In this document: in pieces, positions 14,358 to 20,259 of the stretch
Numbering within the stretch: position 1 is the stretch's first letter
Layout: each line of letters opens with the position of its first letter
Assembly (NCBI RefSeq): GCF_024684275.1
Contig: NZ_JAIKXF010000009.1
Coordinates: forward strand, 1-37,714
DNA from: Ruminococcus sp.
GTDB taxonomy: Bacteria > Bacillota_A > Clostridia > Oscillospirales > Ruminococcaceae
Direction of reading: 5' to 3'
DNA length: 37,714 nt
Translations under genes and position numbers: made by a program
Notes under the pieces: generated by a model
Told to the model about the DNA's origin: nothing
Database searches by the model: none
What the model saw: the letters and a program-made list of their open reading frames with translations, nothing else

Positions 14358-15785
14358 ATGAATAAATATAAAAAGCTTGCGCTTAATACGGGCATTTTTG
14401 CTATCGGAAGCTTTGGTGCAAAGATACTTAATCTTCTGCTGACAAGACTTTATGCCCTTAATCTCAGTGATACGGAATCTGGTGTGAAGGGACTTCTTGA
14501 GCTTTCACTGCTGTTTTTACAGCCCATATTCACCTTTGCATTGCAGGAGTACCTTATCCGCTTCGGTCTTGACAAGGAATACGACAAAAGACAGGTATTC
14601 ACCACCTCGGCTATCATAACTTCAGCAGGTATGATGCTTATGACGCTGATAGTGCCGTTCCTGAGCAAAATGCATTCTCTCAGCTACATGAAGGGCTTTA
14701 CGGTAATACTCATAATCTATGTGATCATGTCATCGCTGAGAATGCTGTGTCAGAATTTCGTCCGTGCAAGAGACCTTGTAAAGCTGTTCTCAATAGACGG
14801 CATACTTGCCACACTTACACTGCTGATATTCAACCTTATCTTCATATCCCACAATCACTGGGGAGTAAAGGGCTTTCTGCTGGCAGCTATCCTGTCAGAC
14901 GCCTGTTCCACGGTGTTCCTCTTTATTGCAGCAAGACTCCACAAATATACAGGTATGCGCTATTTCAATGCAGAGCTTGGAAAAGAGATGCTTAGCTTTG
15001 CCGCACCGCTGATACCCACTATTGTTATGTGGACCGTTACGAGCCTTTCCGACAGACTTTTCATCAACAACATGAAAAGCGACAGGGTAGTTCTCGGAAC
15101 AGGTACGGCAGGTATCTACGACTACGCAAACAAGATACCAAGTCTTATCTCAATGGTATCGACCATATTCTATCAGGCGTGGAGTATGTCCGCTATAACG
15201 GAAAACAATTCCGCCGACAGAAACAAGTTCTACGAAAAGGTCTATTCCGCATATGAAGCTATACTTTTCATGGCTTCCGCAGGACTTCTCCTTATTATAA
15301 AGCCCATAACGTCATTTATTGTGCCGTCTGATAAATTTGCGGTTTATGCAGACGTTTATATGTATACGCCCATACTTGTTATCGCAGTAATATTCATGTC
15401 ACTCAACCAGTTCCTCGGCGGTATCTATTCTGCTACAAAGCACCCAAGAAACTCCTCGTGGACAGCTCTTGTTGCCTGCTCGGTAAACCTTGTTATGAAC
15501 TACTTTCTCATACCGGAATGGGGCATACAGGGGGCTGCATTTGCCACATTCCTCAGCTATATAATCTGCTACGGCGCAAGAATGATAGACGCAAGGTACT
15601 ATGTGCCGTTCAGGTTTGATATAATAAAGACAGTAGTGAATACGGTAGCGCTGCTGCTTATGAGCGTCCTCGTCATAGGTGCTCCGAAGCTTTGTATGCT
15701 CTGGCTGTTCCTGTTGTTTGCACTTGTAATGTTCATCAATTACCACGCTATAATCGATACAGCAAAAAAGCTCGTCAGAAGATAA
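14358..15785 (+). CDS. Polysaccharide/oligosaccharide flippase family protein (MATE/MVF superfamily)
   Basis: A 475-aa integral-membrane protein with 12-14 hydrophobic segments. The N-terminus (LALNTGIFAIGSFGAKILNLLLTRLYA) is typical of the Wzx/RfbX and polysaccharide_synt families. A conserved C-terminal block (LVACSVNLVMNYFLIPEWGIQGAAFATFLSYI) matches the second half of this fold. Members flip lipid-linked sugars across the membrane for capsule, teichoic acid or exopolysaccharide. No glycosyltransferases are adjacent, so the substrate is unknown. The start at 14358 is favoured by CGGAG upstream; a GTG at 14349 is an alternative. It is monocistronic. Confidence 0.88.
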   Translation: MNKYKKLALNTGIFAIGSFGAKILNLLLTRLYALNLSDTESGVKGLLELSLLFLQPIFTFALQEYLIRFGLDKEYDKRQVFTTSAIITSAGMMLMTLIVPFLSKMHSLSYMKGFTVILIIYVIMSSLRMLCQNFVRARDLVKLFSIDGILATLTLLIFNLIFISHNHWGVKGFLLAAILSDACSTVFLFIAARLHKYTGMRYFNAELGKEMLSFAAPLIPTIVMWTVTSLSDRLFINNMKSDRVVLGTGTAGIYDYANKIPSLISMVSTIFYQAWSMSAITENNSADRNKFYEKVYSAYEAILFMASAGLLLIIKPITSFIVPSDKFAVYADVYMYTPILVIAVIFMSLNQFLGGIYSATKHPRNSSWTALVACSVNLVMNYFLIPEWGIQGAAFATFLSYIICYGARMIDARYYVPFRFDIIKTVVNTVALLLMSVLVIGAPKLCMLWLFLLFALVMFINYHAIIDTAKKLVRR

Positions 15786-15802
15786 GCTGTTTATCTGTAG
15801 GA

Positions 15803-15830
15803 GCTGATGCTCATATCAGCCTGATTTGTT
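15803..15830 (+). terminator. Weak terminator-like hairpin after the flippase
   Basis: A 6-bp stem GCTGAT/ATCAGC (15803-15808 with 15815-15820) is followed by CTGATTTG, a poor T-tract. A second small hairpin GGCGA/TCGCC lies at about 15844-15861 just before the deoD ribosome site. Confidence 0.4.
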
Positions 15831-15896
15831 TCGTGACTTAACGGGGCGATGCGGGCGTCGCCTCCATGTATTATTTACTAAAAAGGAGGGCTAATT

Positions 15897-16607
15897 ATGC
15901 CGACACCACACAACAACGCAAAGAAGGGCGATATCGCCAGGACAGTTCTCATGCCGGGAGACCCCCTGAGAGCAAAATTCATTGCCGAGAATTACCTTGA
16001 TGATCCCGTATGCTACAACGAGGTCAGGGGAATGTTAGGCTTTACGGGAACCTACAAGGGAGTCCCCGTATCCGTACAGGGCAGCGGCATGGGTATGCCC
16101 TCTATCGGTATCTATTCATGGGAGCTTTTCAACGAGTATGATGTTGATAATATAATCAGAGTAGGCACAGCAGGCAGCATAGCCGATAAAGTAAAGCTCC
16201 GCGACGTGATAATAGGCATGAGTGCAAGCACCAACTCCGCCTATGCGTCACAGTACAGACTGCCGGGCACCTATGCTCCGACAGCCTCATGGGAGCTTCT
16301 CTCTGCGGCTGTAAAGGCGGCAGAGGCTAAGGGCAGCAGCTTCCACGTAGGAAATATCCTCTCCAGCGATACCTTCTACGATGACGCAGACAGTCTTGCT
16401 GACTGGCAGAAAATGGGAGTTCTCGCTATAGAAATGGAGGCAGCGGCTCTGTATATGAATGCTGCAAGGGCAGGGAAGAACGCTCTGTGCATACTTACGG
16501 TCTCGGATTGTCCTCTCAGAGGTGAGTCTACCACCGCAGAGGAGCGCCAGACTACATTCAGAGACATGATGGAGATAGCGTTAGAGGCTGCATATTCAGT
16601 AAAATAG
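15897..16607 (+). CDS. deoD: Purine nucleoside phosphorylase, DeoD type
   Basis: A 236-aa protein, the normal length for the hexameric, low-specificity bacterial enzyme. It splits purine (deoxy)ribonucleosides with phosphate to base and (deoxy)ribose-1-phosphate in nucleoside salvage. Recognisable family features: MPTPHN with His5 near the N-terminus, VLMPGDPLRAKFIAENYL (phosphate-binding G and R), GSGMGMPS, RVGTAGSI (catalytic phosphate Arg), IEMEAAALY around residues 177-185 (ribose contact), and TVSDC..RGESTTAEERQTTF with the catalytic Asp and Arg. The ribosome site AAAAAGGAGGG is strong. It is apparently monocistronic, ending in a strong terminator at 16617. Confidence 0.96.
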   Translation: MPTPHNNAKKGDIARTVLMPGDPLRAKFIAENYLDDPVCYNEVRGMLGFTGTYKGVPVSVQGSGMGMPSIGIYSWELFNEYDVDNIIRVGTAGSIADKVKLRDVIIGMSASTNSAYASQYRLPGTYAPTASWELLSAAVKAAEAKGSSFHVGNILSSDTFYDDADSLADWQKMGVLAIEMEAAALYMNAARAGKNALCILTVSDCPLRGESTTAEERQTTFRDMMEIALEAAYSVK

Positions 16608-16616
16608 TTCATCAGC

Positions 16617-16644
16617 AAAACCGCCGCAGGGCGGTTTTGCTTTT
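16617..16644 (+). terminator. Intrinsic terminator of deoD
   Basis: A perfect 9-bp stem AAAACCGCC/GGCGGTTTT with a GCAG loop (16617-16625 with 16630-16638) is followed by GCTTTT. Confidence 0.9.
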
Positions 16645-16686
16645 ATCTGTGCTCAGCAGACATTAAATAAGAAAAACTAAAGAAAA

Positions 16687-16731
16687 TTAAGATAACTTTA
16701 AGATTATTTTAAGGTTGGAACGTTATATTAT
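16687..16731 (+). promoter_or_regulatory. Three 11-bp TTAAG repeats with a -10, in front of a candidate small RNA
   Basis: TTAAGATAACT, TTAAGATTATT and TTAAGGTTGGA follow each other without gaps (16687-16719). Possible -10 boxes TATATT or TATTAT end at 16729-16731, with no good -35. This is the layout of an activator-dependent promoter bound by an OmpR/PhoB-type regulator. The regulator is not identified. Confidence 0.5.
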
Positions 16732-16737
16732 AAGTGG

Positions 16738-16820
16738 ATTAAGTAATCCCCCAATTCCCCTTCTATATTTATTCATTTCATTTGTTTAGGCTATGCATTC
16801 TATGCATAGCTTTTTACTTT
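16738..16820 (+). ncRNA. Candidate small RNA with C-rich segment and strong terminator
   Basis: Between the predicted start near 16738 and a perfect 9-bp hairpin GCTATGCAT/ATGCATAGC (16790-16798 with 16802-16810, 3-base loop) followed by TTTTTACTTTT, there is no ORF of note. The deoD transcript already ends at 16644 and the next gene has its own promoter at 16874, so this terminator needs its own transcript. The 5' part contains CCCCC and CCCC blocks (about 16748-16760), which could pair with G-rich ribosome binding sites. Confidence 0.45.
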
Positions 16821-16873
16821 TACATTGTTTTATGTCAAAGTGCGGCACGGAATAAACTTTTTCTGCGTTTCTC

Positions 16874-16902
16874 TTGCTTTTTTAGAGCTAATATGATATA
16901 AT
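16874..16902 (+). promoter_or_regulatory. Sigma-A promoter of the third DUF4190 gene
   Basis: TTGCTT, 17 bp, TATAAT, ending 45 bp before the ATG. Confidence 0.7.
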
Positions 16903-16946
16903 CATTATAAATTCTAAAGTATTTTTTCTGAATAAGGGGGAACAGC

Positions 16947-17477
16947 ATGAATAACAATAATTACGGCGAAAATAACGAAACAGAACAGAATAACAGCGCA
17001 TATCCTCAGAACGATCCGTATCAGCAGCCGTACAACGGTTTCCCACAGCAAAACGGCTATCAGCAGGGAGGCTATCCACAGCAGGGCTATCCTCAGAATA
17101 ATTACTACGGCGGTCAGCCGCCATATAACGGCTATCCACAGCAGGGAGGCTATCCCAACTATCCGCAGGGCAATTATCCGCCTCCGCCGCCGATGTACAA
17201 CCCGTACACCGTGCCTAAAAAAGAGGGCACAGCAGGCTTTGGCATAACAGCGCTGGTAATGGGCATACTGTCGATTCTTGGTGGCTTTTGCTTTTATGTC
17301 TGCGGAATCCCATTTGCGGCGCTTGGCATCATATTCGGTATTGTCGGGCTTATAGTCAAGGGCGGCAAGGGTATGGCTGTCGCAGGACTTATCCTTAGCG
17401 TATTCACCCTTGTGGGCGGATATATCATCTGGGACCTTATCACAGGCGGTCTGTGGGAATTTCTTGGAGACCTTTAA
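16947..17477 (+). CDS. DUF4190-domain protein with Q/G/Y/P-rich tail, paralogue 3
   Basis: A 176-aa protein. Residues 1-90 are built from NGYPQQGGYP-like units (QNGYQQGGYPQQGYPQN). Residues about 95-170 form two membrane spans with the DUF4190 motif (GITALVMGILSILGGFCFYV...ALGIIFGIVGLIVKGGKGMAVAGLILSV). It differs from paralogue 2 in repeat unit (GYPQQ rather than PYGQ), so the tails expanded independently. The ribosome site GGGGGA is good. The three paralogues lie within 4.9 kb, separated by unrelated genes. Confidence 0.88.
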   Translation: MNNNNYGENNETEQNNSAYPQNDPYQQPYNGFPQQNGYQQGGYPQQGYPQNNYYGGQPPYNGYPQQGGYPNYPQGNYPPPPPMYNPYTVPKKEGTAGFGITALVMGILSILGGFCFYVCGIPFAALGIIFGIVGLIVKGGKGMAVAGLILSVFTLVGGYIIWDLITGGLWEFLGDL

Positions 17478-17516
17478 CATCAGTACATCTCTAAAGACAT
17501 AAATTGGTTTATATAA

Positions 17517-17560
17517 AACATACAACAGGGCAGTCGGTCAGGGCTGCCCTGTTGTATGTT
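17517..17560. repeat. Perfect 17-bp stem palindrome
   Basis: Bases 17517-17533 are the exact reverse complement of 17544-17560, with a 10-base loop. On the plus strand there is no T-tract after it. On the minus strand TTTTATAT follows, so it could terminate leftward transcription, or both directions. Confidence 0.85.
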
Positions 17561-17593
17561 GTGCCAAACTTAAAAATAACTTTTTTGAAATTC

Positions 17594-17663
17594 AACCTGT
17601 TCGCGTTGAAAAAAGCTCCTTTTTGCGCCATATATGAAAGGAGTTTTTTACTGCGGACAGGTT
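17594..17663. repeat. Nested 70-bp near-palindrome with terminator core
   Basis: The outer arms AACCTGTTCGC and GCGGACAGGTT pair over 11 positions (one G-T). The inner arms AAAAAAGCTCCTTT (17609-17622) and AAAGGAGTTTTTT (17637-17649) pair with a one-base bulge. The inner part alone looks like a bidirectional terminator. No coding sequence is supported in 17478-17735. Confidence 0.7.
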
Positions 17664-17673
17664 ATGCTGAAAT

Positions 17674-17715
17674 AAAAAGGCGCAGCAGCTCCGCGTGGGA
17701 ACTGCTGCGCCTTTT
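17674..17715 (-). terminator. Terminator of the NatAB-like ABC operon
   Basis: A perfect 14-bp stem AAAAGGCGCAGCAG/CTGCTGCGCCTTTT (17675-17688 with 17702-17715) is followed on the minus strand by TATTTC; the Ts in the arm form the U-tract. It lies 20 bp after the permease stop. Confidence 0.85.
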
Positions 17716-17735
17716 CATGGGGAAAGGGAAGAGGA

Positions 17736-19109
17736 TTAATCCTCGGTGGTTTTGCTTGATTTTTTGAACCTGGACTTCTGTCCGAAGTTGAGCGAGATAG
17801 TGAGTATCTTGTCAGACTTGAAAAGCTTGAGAGCAAAGAACATCACTACTGCAAAAATTATTATCTGATAGCCGAGACCTAACCAGAATGCGGCAGTATT
17901 TCCGAACATCAGGTTTGGCATGGCGGTGAATGTGTGAGTAAAGGGGATAGCGTAGATAATGTATTTAGCCGCTGTGGGGAGTGTGCTCACGTCTGTGAAC
18001 ATTGTTATCATCCACGGTATCATTACCATCATAACTATGGGGAGCAGCATGGTCTGTGCTGACTTTGAGTCGTTTACCAGAGCTCCGAGGATAATTGATA
18101 ATGCAAGGCATATCATTATTGTAATAAAGAGCTGAACGCCAATGAGCACATAATCGAAAGCTCCCAGCTGGAGTCCGAGCTGTTTTAATGCGTCACCTGA
18201 GGACATAATACCTGAGATAGCGCCCTTTGCTGATTCGGCAGCGTCCTGAGGGAGGCTTGAGGTTATATCCGAAGCCATTGAGCCCATCATACCTGTTGTG
18301 TATGATGTGAATCCTGCCATCATAACGCCTGCATTGAGGAGAGCCACGATAGCGGCTGCCAGCATTTTAGCTGTTATTACAGAGCCCCTTGATACAGGAG
18401 TGGATAACAGAGTTTCCAGCGTCTTGTCTATCTTCTCGTTGGATATGGAGGAGATAAGGGACTGTGAAGTCATCATTATGAGCAGAACAACTATGATAGG
18501 AAGCACCATATTCTGCATCATGAGCTTTGTCATAATAGAGCCCATAGATACCTGAGCAGATTTGTCAGCAACTACGGTATGCTCTGTAACTTTAAGAGGA
18601 TCCTCGATAGTCAAGAGCTGTTCCTTGCTGACACCCTTCTGATCCGCTAACTTCTGTGAAACGAAAAGTGTTACAGAGGACAGCGTATTTTCCGGACCTG
18701 ACGTCATATTGCTGAATGCAGCTGCGCCCTGTACCTTGCTTACGGAGAAGACCTCGGGCTTTTCACCCTTTTCAACAGCCTCACCGAAGCCCTTAGGGAT
18801 AACGACGAAGCCCTTTAGTTTTTTCTGTTCCTTAAAGGCAGAGGCGAAATCGTCGCCCTCAACGGTAACAAGATTTACCTTGCTGCCGCTTTCCTTGAAG
18901 GATTCTATCATTTCCTCGGCGAGAGGGGAATCATCCATGTTGCAGATACTGAGCTTATTGCTCTTTGCCTCCTCGATGATCTCACTTGTAGCCGACTCCA
19001 TAACGTTGCCCATTATGAAGAATATAGCCACAGTAAAGATAAGCGAGAATATCATCTGCTTGTTTACGAGCTCCGAGAGCTCCTTTTTGAGCAGGTTAAT
19101 GAACTTCAT
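17736..19109 (-). CDS. ABC-2 type exporter permease (NatB-like)
   Basis: A 457-aa membrane protein of the ABC2_membrane_3 family. One N-terminal span (MIFSLIFTVAIFFIMGNV) is followed by an extracellular domain of about 160 residues and then five spans. The conserved block SNEKIDKTLETLLSTPVSRGSVITAKMLAA (about residues 218-250) is the ABC-2 coupling region. The C-terminus ends in a Lys/Ser-rich tail. NatB-type permeases pair with a NatA-type ATPase and export Na+, drugs or peptides; the substrate here is not shown. Its start lies 14 bp inside the end of the upstream ATPase gene, so translation is coupled. Confidence 0.9.
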   Translation of the reverse strand: MKFINLLKKELSELVNKQMIFSLIFTVAIFFIMGNVMESATSEIIEEAKSNKLSICNMDDSPLAEEMIESFKESGSKVNLVTVEGDDFASAFKEQKKLKGFVVIPKGFGEAVEKGEKPEVFSVSKVQGAAAFSNMTSGPENTLSSVTLFVSQKLADQKGVSKEQLLTIEDPLKVTEHTVVADKSAQVSMGSIMTKLMMQNMVLPIIVVLLIMMTSQSLISSISNEKIDKTLETLLSTPVSRGSVITAKMLAAAIVALLNAGVMMAGFTSYTTGMMGSMASDITSSLPQDAAESAKGAISGIMSSGDALKQLGLQLGAFDYVLIGVQLFITIMICLALSIILGALVNDSKSAQTMLLPIVMMVMIPWMITMFTDVSTLPTAAKYIIYAIPFTHTFTAMPNLMFGNTAAFWLGLGYQIIIFAVVMFFALKLFKSDKILTISLNFGQKSRFKKSSKTTED

Positions 19110-19836
19110 TCTCTTTCACCACCCTTTCAAAAACGTTCTCGAGATTCGGCGCTTCGTAGCGAGCCTTCAGCTCGTCGGGGCGGCCTGTCACCATGAGGTG
19201 ACCTTTTGAGATGATGCCGACTCTGTCGGAAACAAACTCTATCTCAAGCATATTATGTGATGAGAGAAGGAAGGACATACCCTCTTCTGCTGCCAGTCTT
19301 TTTATCATTTTGCGTATCTCGATAGCGTTGAGAACGTCGAGACCGCTGGTTGGCTCGTCGAGTATAGCGAGCTTAGGCTTTGTCATTACAGCTCTTGCAA
19401 GGAGAAGCTTGCGTATCATACCGCGGCTGTAGCTGCCGATCTTATCGTTGAGCCTGTCGCCGAGACCGCATATTTCCTTTGCGCGGTCAATGTATGAATT
19501 GAGCTTATCTATATCCGATGTGAAAAGTCCTGCCATAAAACGCAGGTACTTGATACCTGTCATCTGCTTGTAAGCGCCTGCTTCATCGGGGAGATAGGTG
19601 ATACATTCCCTTACCTTTGCAGGAGCCTTAACGATGCTGTGACCTGCGACAAAAGCGTCGCCTGCGGTCGGGGTGAGCAGAGTTGAGATCATTCTGATAG
19701 TAGTGGTCTTTCCTGCGCCGTTAGGGCCGATAAGAGCAAATATCTCGCCCTCGGCAATTTCAAAGGAAACCTTATCTGCCGCAAGCACCTTTGAGTACTG
19801 CTTGGAGAGTTCCTTTACTTCGAGTACGTTTGCCAA
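19096..19836 (-). CDS. ABC transporter ATPase (NatA-like)
   Basis: A 246-aa ATPase with Walker A GPNGAGKTT, Q-loop region YLPDEAGAYKQMT, signature motif YSRGM (a common variant of LSGGQ in this subfamily), Walker B LAILDEPTSGLD and the H-loop SSHNM. It energises the permease encoded downstream. Start choice: TTG at 19836 follows GGGAGAG and gives LANVLEVKELSK, the normal beginning. A longer frame to 19947 is excluded because it runs upstream of the promoter at 19895-19923. The leader is about 50 nt and carries no visible regulator site. Confidence 0.92.
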   Translation of the reverse strand: MANVLEVKELSKQYSKVLAADKVSFEIAEGEIFALIGPNGAGKTTTIRMISTLLTPTAGDAFVAGHSIVKAPAKVRECITYLPDEAGAYKQMTGIKYLRFMAGLFTSDIDKLNSYIDRAKEICGLGDRLNDKIGSYSRGMIRKLLLARAVMTKPKLAILDEPTSGLDVLNAIEIRKMIKRLAAEEGMSFLLSSHNMLEIEFVSDRVGIISKGHLMVTGRPDELKARYEAPNLENVFERVVKENEVH

Positions 19837-19894
19837 AAATATCTCTCCCTGTAAACGAAATATAGTAGTATAACTTATGCTTTTCTCTATTAAT

Positions 19895-19923
19895 ATCATA
19901 TCATATAACAGGGCGTATGTCAA
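19895..19923 (-). promoter_or_regulatory. Sigma-A promoter of the NatAB-like operon
   Basis: TTGACA, 17 bp, TATGAT on the minus strand. The bases from 19924 to 20130, between this divergent promoter and that of locus B, hold no gene; only a weak AAACTG/CAGTTT hairpin (20009-20030) followed by ATTTTT is seen. Confidence 0.88.
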
Positions 19924-20130
19924 TACAAAATGTAGAAACGCAAGCAAATTTTACACTCTATTAATAATTAGTAAATTGGCTCGTCCAATTTCTTGAATCA
20001 GGGGCAAAAAACTGGAGCAACCTACAGTTTATTTTTCTTCCCATTGTACAGTATTATCATAAAAACAGGTTTTTAAGCTAAATTATTAGTGGTAAAAAAT
20101 ATTATTTATAATTTGGAAACACCCTATTTC

Positions 20131-20159
20131 TTGACATTGTACTATAAATTTGCTATACT
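20131..20159 (+). promoter_or_regulatory. Promoter of locus B
   Basis: TTGACA, 17 bp, TATACT; the leader to the ATG at 20260 is about 95 nt. Confidence 0.88.
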
Positions 20160-20178
20160 GATTTTTGAAGAATATGTA

Positions 20179-20231
20179 CAGTCCGCTAAGTCAGCGGCAG
20201 GGCTGTCAGTGCGCATTATCTGCGCATTTTT
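20179..20231 (+). promoter_or_regulatory. Attenuator-like hairpins in the locus B leader
   Basis: ACAG(20179)..CTGT encloses a CCGCT/AGCGG stem (20183-20187 with 20193-20197). It is followed by TGCGCA-TTATC-TGCGCA (20210-20226) and a TTTTTATTT tail. The last is a short intrinsic terminator placed between promoter and first gene, so read-through would be regulated. No known riboswitch class is recognised. Confidence 0.6.
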
Positions 20232-20259
20232 ATTTGTATAAAAGGTGGTGAGGTCGGAG

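Noticed and set aside
17504..17767. Plus-strand 87-codon frame between DUF4190 paralogue 3 and the exporter genes
   Set aside because: It runs through three palindromes and into the end of the convergent permease gene; no coding signal is seen.
19837..19947. N-terminal extension of the ABC ATPase to an upstream ATG
   Set aside because: It would start upstream of the -35 (19918-19923) of the operon promoter; the TTG at 19836 has the ribosome site and the normal ATPase start.
20160..20259. Known riboswitch or T-box in the locus B leader
   Set aside because: No conserved T-box, purine, SAM, TPP or glycine core could be recognised; only generic hairpins and a terminator are seen.
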